Assembly: GCF_028858725.1 (NCBI RefSeq)
Contig: NC_084774.1
Span: 8,406,001-8,470,000, forward strand
DNA from: Colius striatus
Taxonomy: Eukaryota; Chordata; Aves; Coliiformes; Coliidae
Length of the DNA stretch: 64,000 nt
Reading direction: 5' to 3'
The position numbers were made by a program, and so were the translations under genes. Numbering within the stretch: position 1 is the stretch's first letter; each line of letters opens with the position of its first letter. Positions 23,701 to 41,505 of the stretch are shown here, piece after piece. Below the pieces are notes generated by a model that saw nothing but the letters and a program-made list of their open reading frames with translations, was not told where the DNA came from and made no database searches.

Positions 23701-26700
23701 TCTCTGGTTAAACTCACTTCAAAGCTACAGTGAGAAGGAGAGTTTGGAAACCAACACAGCAGTGTCTTGAGGACTTTGGTGCAACTGATGAAGGAATTTG
23801 GTAGAAGATCCCAGAAGCAAAAAGAGAAGCATGCTGAGGGCTGCAGGGCGAGAGGCAGCAGTGGGCTGCTCATCCCCAACACCCCGCACAAACGCTGTGA
23901 AGGGAGAAAGTGTCTGTCCCCCAAATGTCAGTAAGCAGATGCTCAGGTTTGACTGTCCAGTCTCACTTAACTACTGTGATAGAAAGAAGGACAAAAGTAA
24001 AAGGACACAAAGCCCCAGACCCCAGGGTAACAGCTCCCTCCACGCTCCTCCTACCTTTATTTCTACAGCATCATTGTGGTGGAAGTTCATAGGAGCCACA
24101 CCAGGCACATAGAAAGAGTCTGTAGTGTGCAGCAACAACAGGCAGAGCAGCACCAGCCTCAGCCTTCCCTGCCAAAGGGAGAAGAAACATTAGAACATGA
24201 CAGAAACACGGGAACGACGGCAGAGACAGGCAGCAGCAGTGGGAGTGCTGGCCCCAGGTGCTGCAAAGGCTGCACAGGCAGCAGGTGAAGCACAAATTAC
24301 ATTCAGAAAAGCTGTTCCTCACTTTGTTTTGTTACTGGATGAGTCCCTTTCCTCCCTGGCTGTCTCTCCTGCCCTGGGCCAAACACTGCCCTTGTCCAAC
24401 CAAAACGTGCTTGACCTGGCAGCTGACTCTGCTACTCCCACCCACCTCAGCTCCTGTGCTAGGGAGCTCCCTGGCTTCCCAGAGAAGAGGGATGTAGTAC
24501 TGGCACTGGCTGTGTCAGCTCTGCTTGCCAGCAGTCAGCCTGTCACTGCTCACAGCCCCTGCAGTGGACAAGGGCCGATACCCAACGAGCCTCTCGTGGC
24601 TGTGTTCGAGGGGTGCCGACAGCAGCACTTCCCCTATTCCACTCCCCTTTCCTCACCCCTCTGCACCCCAACACAGCTCAGAAGCACTGAAAAAGTCTCC
24701 AGTCCTTTTTGAGGGAGCAGAGAGATGAGTCAGGCTGGAAGGTCTGAGCAGGTCCAACACAAGCTGCAGCACAGCAAAGCCAGGAGGGAGCTGCGCCCTG
24801 CCCTCAGGGAGCCCTGCCCAGCACCAGCAGCAGGGCTGGGAAAAGGAACCGAGCTTTAGATCCAGCAGCAGCTTGGCTGGATTAGAGCATCAGCTCTGGT
24901 CTAATCTCTGGTATAAGGAGCCTTCAGTCCCTTCTCCTGAGCTCCCTGTGTACAGCACCAGCAGAACACCACACAAACCCCAGAGGCCAGCTGGGACAAC
25001 TCGAGCTCATGCTAAAGGGGGTGACAAAGCCACGTGCCCCTTCCCCTGCCTGGCCTCTGAGGGGTCAGTCCCTGTGACCTGCTGCCCAGCTGCCCACAGG
25101 CAGTAGCTCTGCCAGCAGGGGCAGGACACAAATACAGAGGAAACAGAGTGACCAGGCAAGAGGCTGGGGCTGAAACGAGCCACCACCAGCCTCAGTTACC
25201 ACATACAGCTTTCTATCTTGCAGGGGACATTGTCAGGTCTACTCTAAGCTCAGCCTAATGCAGGCAGAGACTCAGCTGCACAGCAAGTGGGAAACACTCC
25301 TTTGAAACCCCTTGGACTCCCAAAACTGATCCAACCTGAAACAAGGTGAGGTTTGTTGCCAGTGCTTCACTACACTTTGCCCTCTGTGATCTGGTAAGAG
25401 TGCCCTGTGCCTCTCCAGCTGAGCAGAAGGAAACAGCAGTGTCCTCCCCACGCTCTGCAGCACCAGGAACCTTCAGCAGTTCTGCTGCTCGGCTTGTGAC
25501 CCAAGTGCCAGGCACACACATCACTCAGGGGAACCAAAGAGGGATCACCCAGCCGAACCCCAGCCTGCTGAGCCCCCACCCCACACATCTCTGCTCTCAC
25601 ATTGTACTCCCCTCCAGCGTGTGGTGCCAACAGCTGCCACTGCCAGGGTCTGAGCTCCCACACTGATGGAAGGGAAGGGGCAAACAGGAGCTGACAAGCA
25701 GCTCTTCCCCGTGGCCAACACGCTCTGACCAACCAGAGGCTGCCACAGACTGACAGCTGGAGAAGAGGCTGAAGCAGCAGCAGTTTCCAGTGTTCCACGA
25801 GCACTGGAATGGGGCTGGGACCGTGTCAGGGCTGCTTTGGCTCTGACAGTTTCATCAGCCACATGGGAACTTAAAAATACAACACAGTGTTTGCCTCAGG
25901 AGGAAAAGGAAGTAGGAGGTGGCAGTGGGGCTCAGATGAATGAGATGAGGGACACTGTCCCGTTCCTTTTGCACAGGGAAGGGCAAGAGGGACGTCAAAC
26001 AGCTGTAACCAACAGCTTTTAACTTTCAAAGGCAGCTGTGAAGAAAAAACCCAGGGCAAACACCAGCTGTGCAGAGCCAGTTGTCCAGCAGGACGCACAG
26101 AGCTCCTGCTCCACGTCACAAGGCGGCAGAAAGGGAGGAAAGACACGAGCTTCCACTTTGTGAGAGGGGAAAAGCCCCAATCCAGGTGTAACTGAGCAAG
26201 CTGCAGCTCCCACCCACGTGCAACATCCACACTCAGGCACATTACCAGTGCTAAAGGCACTTGCTGGCCTCCCCCCAGGAACCAGCCTGGCCCTCGGCCC
26301 CCTGACAACGACTGGCACAAGCTCATCTTTCCTGCCTCTGGCTCTGGGGGTCCCTCAGCCCAAGACACTCCTCTGAAGGCTCTCTGAGGGGGTCTGTCCA
26401 GAGGCTCCCCTGCAAAGCACCCTCTGTGCCCGTCTGGCCCCTGCCCAGCTCCCCCTGGCACTGGCAGGGTCACTGAAGGCTTTGGAGACAAGAGACACAT
26501 TCACATCCATCTCAGCAGAGCTGCTCACAGGCTTCTCTGCCCCTCAGAACAGCAAAGGCTACGAGGCAACTCCCAGTGGGACCATCTTCCTCTCTTCACA
26601 CCCGTTCAGACGCTCCTTCCTCCCTGCCTGAGGGGATGCAGACGCTCAAAGCAAAACAAGCACCAGTCTCTGCTCTCCCTGCCAGCTTCTGCCAACCTGG

Positions 26701-27474
26701 ATGCTCCATGGGACTCCTCACACCTCATCCTAGCCAACAGGTATCAGCACGAGTCGCTCACACAGCCCTTCTCACAGCACCTTAGCGAGGAAACACCCTC
26801 CCGTGAAAGGCGAGGGGGGAAACCCGCTTTTCTACTAGAAGACCTCAGGCAGGTCATCAACATCTCAGCAGCTCCGTTTCTGCAGCGAGGTGCCTGCCTT
26901 AGCAAACTCCGAGCACAAACACCTTCAGCTCTCCAAGGAGTGGGGCATAACTGGAATAACTGAGGCGCCGAGACACGGAGAGGTGAAGCAGCTGCCGAAC
27001 ACCTGGGGAAAATCACACGCGACGCAACAGCCTCTTTCCACGGCACAAGCAGCTGGCTCAGGGCAACGCTGCCCTCTGGGAGAGCGGGGAAGGGAAGGGA
27101 AGGGAAGGGAAGGGAAGGGAAGGGAAGGGAAGGGAAGGGAAGGGAAGGGAAGGGAAGGGAAGGGCAGCCGGTGGTCCTCACAGCCCAGAGCGGTGCAGAG
27201 AGGCCGCGGAGGCAGCGCGGGGCCGCCGCAGCTGGGAGCCGCCGCTCGGGCAGTGACAGCGGCCGCGGCGCGGAGACAGCCCCGGCCAGACGCGGTGCGG
27301 CTGCGGGACCCGGGCGGGGGCCGGCACCGCGTCCCGCCCAGCGCGGCGCAGGCCCGACACGGGGCCCCTCGCACGGCGGCTCCCTCCGGGGCCGCGCCGA
27401 GGCCGAGGAGAGGCGCGAGGGCCGCGCCGGGGCCCGTCGGCCGCCGCACTCACCATCGCCGCCGACGCCGCCAT
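14773..27474 (-). CDS. TM9SF4: TM9SF4, nonaspanin (transmembrane 9 superfamily member 4)
   Basis: Nine-pass membrane protein of Golgi and endosomes, linked in the family to cargo trafficking, V-ATPase function and phagocyte adhesion. Eighteen coding exons were followed: 27474-27454, 24168-24055, 22575-22476, 22088-21920, 21839-21710, 20780-20657, 19864-19746, 19654-19543, 19072-19002, 18636-18504, 17723-17642, 17541-17466, 17193-17110, 17000-16825, 16573-16510, 15975-15856, 15372-15283 and 14922-14773. They sum to 1935 nt, or 644 residues, against about 642 in human. The first exon codes only MAASAAM. Exon 2 gives the hydrophobic signal and [12 protein letters not shown]. The lumenal domain ends near exon 7, and exons 8-18 carry the nine membrane spans. 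The C terminus [11 protein letters not shown] contains the family KxD/E sorting signal. No defect was found. Confidence 0.97.
18150..18420 (+). mobile_element. CR1 LINE 3' fragment in TM9SF4 intron 10
   Basis: Plus-strand CR1 tail: a run through CTGCCCAGGGCAGTGGGGGA to TTAAAGGTCTTTTCCAACCT, then GGGATTCCA at its 3' end near 18418. It is truncated and non-coding, and is inserted antisense to TM9SF4. Confidence 0.8.
26338..26443 (+). repeat. Copy A of a roughly 105-bp direct duplication (TM9SF4 intron 1)
   Basis: It shares long stretches, such as GGCTCTCTGA, GGGGGTCTGTCCA and CCCTGCAAAGCACC, with 28250-28356 in the same orientation. I estimate a little under 80 percent identity by eye. The repeat family was not recognised. 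Confidence 0.7.
27086..27164 (+). repeat. (GGGAA)n pentanucleotide microsatellite
   Basis: About 16 uninterrupted copies of GGGAA/AAGGG on the plus strand, in TM9SF4 intron 1 about 300 bases downstream of the first exon. On the sense strand of TM9SF4 it is a pure TTCCC/CCCTT polypyrimidine run. Confidence 0.97.
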
Positions 27475-28060
27475 CTTGGATCCACGTGTCGGGGCGGACG
27501 TCAGCGGAAGCGGCGCGCGCGCGGCCGCGGGGTTATCGCCATGGCGACGGCGGCCGCGGCGGAGCGGGCCCGGCCCGGCCCCGGGCGGCGGAGCCCGCGC
27601 GGCCGCTGTGAGCGGCGCCTGGCCCGGGCTCGGCCCTGCTGCCGCGCGGCGCGGGCCAGGGGCCGTCGGCTCGGGCCCCGGCGAGTCTCGGGCCCCGCAG
27701 AACCGGCCGGGAAAGGGCGGGCCGCGCCGCCATGGCTGTTGAGGGCAGCGGGCCCTCGGCGCGGAGGGCGGCAGCGACGCCGCGGGCGCCATGGCGGGTG
27801 CGGGCGCTGAGGCGGCGCGGCCCCGCTCCGACCCCGCCGCCGCCGCCGCGCTGGGGAGCGGGAGCAGGGGCCGAGGGACGCGAGGGCCATCAGTACCGTA
27901 TCGGTTACGCCGGGCAGCCGCGGCGGGGGATGGCGCTGGGTGACCGTTACGGGTCCGTTCCGACCGCCGCCGTGTCGTGAGGCCGCGAAGCTGGGGCCAA
28001 AGCGCACCATGGCTTCAGGCTCGGGGCGGGACGGAACGCAGCGGCAGGCCCAGCTGCGGC
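27170..28060 (-). promoter_or_regulatory. CpG-island promoter of TM9SF4
   Basis: Very GC-rich and CpG-rich block containing the TM9SF4 start at 27474 and extending about 600 bases upstream. On the coding strand AAGATGGCGGC (27477-27467), a YY1 consensus, overlaps the start codon, implying a short 5' UTR. GCGGAAGC at about 27506 is an ETS-like site. Open frames here on both strands are composition artefacts. Confidence 0.75.
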
Positions 28061-28914
28061 CGGCTGGGAGGCAGCCCGAGCACGCAGCGGCCTCCTGCCC
28101 CCAGATAACACAGCGTCGAACGCCAAAACCAAGCAAGAGCGTGTAAGGAGCAAGCAGGGAGCGCCGCGCTCGGTGCTGAGGCGGGAGGCGCACCAGCAGC
28201 CGCTGAAGCCTGCGGGGCTGGGCCAGGGAAGGGCTGCTGGGGCTGGCGACTGGCTCCGGGCAGCCCTCAGCTCCAGAACCCGCTCCAGAGGCTCTCTGAA
28301 GGGGGTCTGTCCACAGGCTGCCCTGCAAAGCACCGTCTGTGTCCGTCTGTCCCCTGCAGCCCTGTCCTCACCACAGCTTGCCCTCTGCAGGGCGAGGACC
28401 ATGCAAAACAGGAAGGAAACCGAGGAGGGAGAGCAGAGAGATGTGTTTCTGTGATATTTGACATTGACAAGCCGGGGTGCTGCGCAGAGGACGAGCTGAT
28501 GAGCTGCAGCTGCACCGCAGCGTGTCCCGTGGGAATGCACCGGGATTGCCCCAGCGCAGGGACCGGAGACACGGGCACTGCCCAGCACACCCAGACCGTA
28601 CCAGCCCTCACAGCTAGAGCCCCTCCTTCTGCAAAACAGCCTGGCAACATCTCAGAAGGGTTTAAAAAGGTATGATCTGGGCCTTTTGGATGTGTAGCAG
28701 ACTCAGGCTCATCCCCAGCTCTCCTCGCTCAGCGCTGCCGGGGCAAGCACCCGCCTCACGAGCACAAGGCTTCGTGCCCCCGCTTCCAGCTCAGCCACAC
28801 CGGGAAGGTTGCAGTTCCCGGGCCAGGCTGGCAGGGGCAGCGTGTGCAGGCAGAGCAGGAGCGGGACGGGGAGGAGCCGGGGCGCGGTGCCGCAGCCTCA
28901 GCCCGCGCCCAGCC
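27475..28914. other. Intergenic region between TM9SF4 start and the HCK relic
   Basis: After the CpG island (to about 28060) the stretch contains copy B of a short duplication (28250-28356) and no gene I can recognise. No poly(A) signal for the HCK relic was found. Confidence 0.55.
28250..28356 (+). repeat. Copy B of the roughly 105-bp direct duplication (upstream of TM9SF4)
   Basis: Direct-orientation partner of 26338-26443, about 1.9 kb apart. The two copies bracket the TM9SF4 promoter island. Confidence 0.7.
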
Positions 28915-32188
<3,274 letters not shown>

Positions 32189-32359
32189 TCAGAGCAGAGC
32201 CCACGGCAGCCTCTGTGGCAGCAGCAGCAGGACAGCCACCACCCCAGGGAGTGCAGGAGTCACTGTGGGTCACAGCTGGAGCCACAGGCAGGAGCCCCTC
32301 GGCCCCTGCACCCCCAGCTGCTCAGGTCAGGGGCAAAACCCCGTCTGGGATGTGGGGCC

Positions 32360-32430
32360 CGGGGCTCACTCACCCTTGTAGTGACTGAGTGGCCATAGCT
32401 CTCCGGATGGCTCCTGCAGCCCCGGGAGCA
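32360..32430 (-). pseudogene. Possible tail of the HCK SH2 exon
   Basis: On the minus strand, GAGCTATGGCCACTCAGTCA followed by CTACAAGG ends at a good donor (GTGAGTGAG, from 32373 downward). Read through to the linker exon at 32133 it would give [12 protein letters not shown], matching the family HYKKGNDGLCQK in sequence and phase. Upstream of this the SH2 sequence is unrecognisable. It may be the last few codons of a lost SH2 exon, or chance. Confidence 0.35.
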
Positions 32431-32960
32431 TTGAGGGGGCAGCCGCTGCCGTTCCTGGTGCATCCCACCCTGCAGCAACGTCCTGCAGCCCGCCGCTGCC
32501 CTGTGCCCTCGCTGGCAGAGCAAGTGCTGCCAAGACCCCGATAACCCCCGCGCGGCCCCGGCAGGGACCATCTCCCCGGCTCTGCACCGGGACGCTCCGG
32601 CACCGCTTCCCCCGGAACACTGAGACGCCGCCGCACCGAGAAGGGCCAGACCCAGCCCCGGCACGGAGACGGACCGAGGCAGCGGCGGCTGGCCCGGGGC
32701 AGGGACGGACTCACCGGGCTGGCCGGGACCGGCAGCGGGGTTCTCCCCGCACGGCCCCGCAGCCCTCGGGGCTCCGCTCTCACCTGCGCAGCCGTCCCGG
32801 GGAACGTCCCCGTCCCGCTCCCGGGCTCGGTCTCGTCTCGCAGCCGCCGCGTTCTGCCCCGGCCCCGCCCCGGCCCGCCCCTGCCCCCGCCGCCCTCCCG
32901 GGGCCGCTGCTGCCCGACGGGACCGGCGCGGCCAATGCCTCTCGGTACCGGCCTCGGGGC
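32400..32960. promoter_or_regulatory. CpG-rich segment at the 5' side of the HCK relic
   Basis: GC- and CpG-dense stretch without a recognisable coding exon. It sits where the 5' half of HCK would lie and may be a surviving or relocated CpG island. Open frames through it show no SH3, SH2 or other known domain. Confidence 0.45.
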
Positions 32961-34040
32961 ACCCAAACCGGGACAGAAGTGAGGACTCCCATCGCACATC
33001 GAATCGGACCCCTCCGGTCCAGGAAGGTTCCCCTGGGCCAAAGGCAGCAGAACTGGCTTTCGTGGGTGCCTCTGCTGCCTGTGGGGACCCCCCGTGTCAT
33101 CAGGATGGGCTGTATGCCCCCCGATGGGTGCCAGAGACCGCCGGGAGCCCAGAGGGGTTTGAGGAAGCCTCTGTCCTGGTTCATCCAGAGCACCCCTGAT
33201 GCAGGGACGGGGAGGGCAGCAGCGAAGGGCCCCACGGCTCCACCGCTGCTCTGGCTCGGGGTGGCAGAGGGTGGAAGCACATCGCCTGCAGCAGGATTTG
33301 CATATGTATATTTTTAAAGGAGAAAAAAATGACTAGTTGGAGGTAGCCCCAGCCCCTGGCTGCCCACGCACCGGCCGCGGGCTGCAGCACCGACCCCCCG
33401 AGGGACAGCGGCCGGGGGACATCATCCAGGGGACACTGGCCAGAGGAGAGCGGCCAGGACCTCGGGCTGAGGCTCAGGAGGCCGGCGGGGAGCAGGACCC
33501 GGCCCTGGGCAGCGGGAGGGGCTGCAGGAAGCCGCGGCCCCAGGCAGCAACTTCCTCTTGTGAAACAGCCGGACGGGTGGTGCAGGGCCACTGATGGGAC
33601 ACCACGGGCTGTGTCACAACAGCCTCCAGCTCTGCCTCACACTGGGGTGCTCAGCCACAGGAGAGGGGACACTACACCAGCAGCCCCTGCTGAAAGCATC
33701 CCGGGGGCTCTGGGTAGGAACAGCCTTCCCCAGTGCTTCCCCTGTTTTGGAAAGCAAAAGTGTTTTTCCAGGGTGCCCCAGGCCAGTGGCACGGGCAGCA
33801 GCAGGCCAACAGTGGCCACCAGCCCCCCAGCACAGCACACACTCGCTGTGCCTCTGCACTTCTGAGCTCCCCAGAGTCCCACACTGCCAGGAGTAACCCC
33901 CAGGGACAGCCCAGCACAGCCAGGAGCACCCAAACCTGTGTGTGGCATGGGGGTGGATGCTGCCCAGGCCAGCAGTGGCACAGTGAGCAGCCCCCCACCC
34001 CTCACAGCCTTTCCCTGGGGAAGAACCTGCTCCACTCCCA
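32960..34040. other. Intergenic region between the HCK relic and the CCM2L 3' end
   Basis: No gene recognised. A perfect octamer ATTTGCAT at 33296-33303 and an ETS/PU.1-like ACTTCCTC near 33549 are the only motifs of note. Both suit, but do not prove, haematopoietic regulation left from HCK. Confidence 0.4.
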
Positions 34041-34049
34041 GGCCTGGCA

Positions 34050-34055
34050 TTTAAT
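34050..34055 (-). terminator. Candidate poly(A) signal ATTAAA of CCM2L
   Basis: ATTAAA on the coding strand, about 250 bases after the CCM2L stop codon. It is the first good signal. Confidence 0.5.
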
Positions 34056-34303
34056 TGCAATCTACAGAAATTACAGCACCTGGTGTTGCTGGCCTGGAGC
34101 TCCCCCACTGCCATGGCAGCCCTGCGATGCCATCACGCCGCTGAGAGCTGCCAGGGCAGCACAGAGCCCGTGTCCTCTCCTGCAGTGACACAGAGGGGGG
34201 CAGTATCCCACCTCCCAGGCAGCGGGGCAGAGCTGGGCACGCGGCAAACCCTGGCTTGGAGGTGCAGCACATTGGTGAGCACAGAGGGCACCTCAGCATT
34301 GCC

Positions 34304-38789
<4,486 letters not shown>

Positions 38790-38790
<1 letters not shown>

Positions 38791-41505
38791 GCAGGCAGAG
38801 CTTATTGAAATGAATTTAATATCTCATGTTGCAGCAAAATTAAAAATATACAAAAGGTTTGTGGTATACAAAAAAGTCTCGGTCCGGACCCGGCCTCCCA
38901 CTCGCCCCCTGCCCGCGCCGGGGGTCCCAGAGAAGAAGGTGGCACACAGAGTATTTACAGTACGTGACAGCGGCCGCGAGCCCCCGGGGGCCGGAGGGAA
39001 GGACCGGGGACGTGGCTGAGACCCCCCGACCGCCTCCACAGCGAATGAACGGCCCCGGCCCCAACCTCTCCCCGCTCCCTGAAGCAGGGGCAGCCCGCGG
39101 CCACCCCACCGGCCATCCCCCTGGACCCCCGTCCCCGGTGGGAGCTCCAGCACCCCCGGAGCTGCCCCGTCCCGTCGCACCCGGCGTGGCCCCGGGTCGT
39201 GTCCCCTCACCGCGGCCCCGGTAGGCAAATGCCACCATCCCGGTGCTGCCGCTGGCACCGGGGCCCTGCGTTTGCCCCCGCCATGGCACAGGCTGGGGGG
39301 TGGGTGGCAGTGGGGTGACCTGTGGCTGCCCCCAGCCCCACGCGTGGCCAGGACCCCCCGCTCCGAGCGGGGCAGCACCGTACGGGCCGGGGCTCGCTGC
39401 TGCTGAGCCCCTGCCCGGAGCAGCCCAGGGCTGAGAATACCGTGGCTTGAGTGCATAGAAAAGTGTCCCGACGTCCCGCTGTCCCGGCCCCGGGGTCCCC
39501 CCGCAAACCCCGGCGGTGAAGGGCACGAGGGTGCAGATCGCCCTGACCGGCAGCTACTCTCGGGGGGCGGGGGAGGGGGGGCTTGGGCAGGGAGGAGCCC
39601 CGGGGAGCTGCCTTGTCCTGGCAGACGGTCCCCACGCATCCCGGCCCCATCCCCGGCAGCTTCCCGCCTCTGCGCCGGGGATTGGTAACGCTGCCCGGCT
39701 GCTGCAGGGCTGACCCCTGGCTCCAGTCCGGCACCCTCCCACCTTCCCTGAGGAAAAGAGACCCCCCCCCTCCCTCCCCGCGGAGCCGCCCCGCGCCCGC
39801 TGCTGCCCCCGGCGCAGTCGGCACCAGCCACCGGCAGCTGCCCGGGACCAGCAGCGGAGGAGGGGCGTAGGTCGTGGTCCGAAAGGCTTTCCGAGGCTTC
39901 CAGTTAGCACCAGTTAGCACCAGTGACCCCACCATCAGCCCTCCCCGGCCCACTCTCACCTTGGCCTTCTGGCTACAGAGAAATGGGAAAATAAAGCAAG
40001 GTGATGCCACGGACACGGCGCAGCCCCCCCGGCCCTGCCCCCACGCCGACCCCTGGGAACCCTGTGCCCAGGCACAGCGGGCAGCAGCCAGAGCTGGTCC
40101 CGGGCACAGCTCCCTCGCAGCCGCTTCCCCGAGCCAACACGCTGCCTCGTGCCACGCTCCTCAGCCCAGGACAGGGTTTGGCACCATGGCACGGGGTAGC
40201 TGGTGCCCAGGCCCCTGCGTGGCTGCTGTGGGGGGCACAGGGAAGGCACAGGGGCTGTGGGTGCTGGGGCAATACCTGGCCGTGGAGTCCAGCAGCTGCC
40301 CTGCCCTGCAACCCCCTGCCAGCCCCTGCACACACACATACACACACACATATCCCCTTGGACATGTCTGGCCTGGGGGGCACAAGGTACATTCATCAGA
40401 GCCCTTTGGGGTAGAAACACACCAAGGGATCCAGGCAGGGGCAGGAACACATTCAGACCTGGAGCCCAGGGCAGCCCCACTCCTCTGTGTGGGCAGGGGA
40501 GAGACAGGATCCAGGCTCAAGCTTACACTGGGGAGCGGGAGGGAGCTGATACTGATGGAGGGTGGATAGAAACGCTCTCGGGTGGGAAGCAAAACCAGCC
40601 CTGGGAGGAGAGAATGGCTGAGGGTGAATCCTGCTTTGGGGAACCCCGTGTGCCCCCCTCCGTGGGGCCAGTCAGGCCCCTGCCCCCCCGGGAGCAGTGG
40701 AGGTAGAAAATGTCAAACAAAATGTCACCATTCAGGTGAAAACAAACCCGATGAGATGAAGCAGTTCCTGTGGGGACAGAGGGGAGAGACAGGGCTCAGC
40801 TCAGAGCCAGGGAGAGCAGGGTCTGTGGCCCAGGGCAGGGGCTGCACCCCACAGGGTAGCAGGGACCCCATTAGACCTGGGACATGGCTCAGCTCTGAGG
40901 TGGGGGCACCAAGGATGGAGATGGAGGAAATTTCCCTGGGACCGGCTCTGCAGGGTGTGGGGGAAGTGGGAGACATGGAGGGGCTGGCCTGATCCCATCT
41001 GTCCCCTGCCCCAGCTCCCTGGGGATGAGGAGCCCCACGTACTCCCCAGTGTGGCCACGCTCCAGCCCCATGGCCCTGCCATGGCACCGGCACCTGTGTC
41101 CCCCTGTGTGCCGCTCACCTGGGCCTCACCGTGCCCCCCCGTGCCCCCAGCCCTTCGCAGCTGCTGGCTCCCAGCCCGGGCTGTCCCCACTCCCCATCCT
41201 GCACCACTGACACGGTCAAGTGCTGTGGGGCCACAGCACCCACCACCTTGGCCTCAGGCACCGGTGAGGTTTTTTGGCAAGGACGAGCCCCAGGGGGAGC
41301 TGAGGCGGCTGCCAGGGGGTGAGACGGGGGTCTTGGCTGCGGGAGAGCGGCACAGGGAGGGGGATAGCACCAAGAGACCCCCCCCCCAGCCCCCGCCCGC
41401 GGGGCACTCGACACGGCAGCGCCGGCAAACCCAACGGAAAGGCAAACGGCTCGGAGAGGCGGGGACGGCCCCGGGAGAGCCGCCCACTGCCCCACACTCC
41501 CCCCC
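38790..41505 (-). other. XKR7: XKR7 3' untranslated region (inferred)
   Basis: The stretch after the XKR7 stop is gene-free for 2.7 kb and ends in a sudden AT-rich tail (38800-38880) with ATTAAA on the coding strand at 38820-38815. GTACTGTA (38963-38956, coding strand) is an exact 8-mer match to the miR-101 seed. A small CA-rich run lies at about 40329-40351. Extent is inferred from signals only. Confidence 0.5.
38815..38820 (-). terminator. Candidate poly(A) signal ATTAAA of XKR7
   Basis: ATTAAA on the coding strand within an isolated AT-rich patch, followed about 15 bases further by AATAAG. It would give XKR7 a 3' UTR of about 2.7 kb. Confidence 0.5.

Noticed and set aside
26890-27810. Open frame of 306 codons on the plus strand over the TM9SF4 promoter
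   Set aside because: It is opened by the (GGGAA)n repeat and CpG-rich sequence, and is antisense to TM9SF4 exon 1.
38840-40016. Pro/Gly-rich minus-strand open frames below the XKR7 stop
   Set aside because: They lie in the inferred XKR7 3' UTR, show no start context or splice structure, and have no family resemblance.
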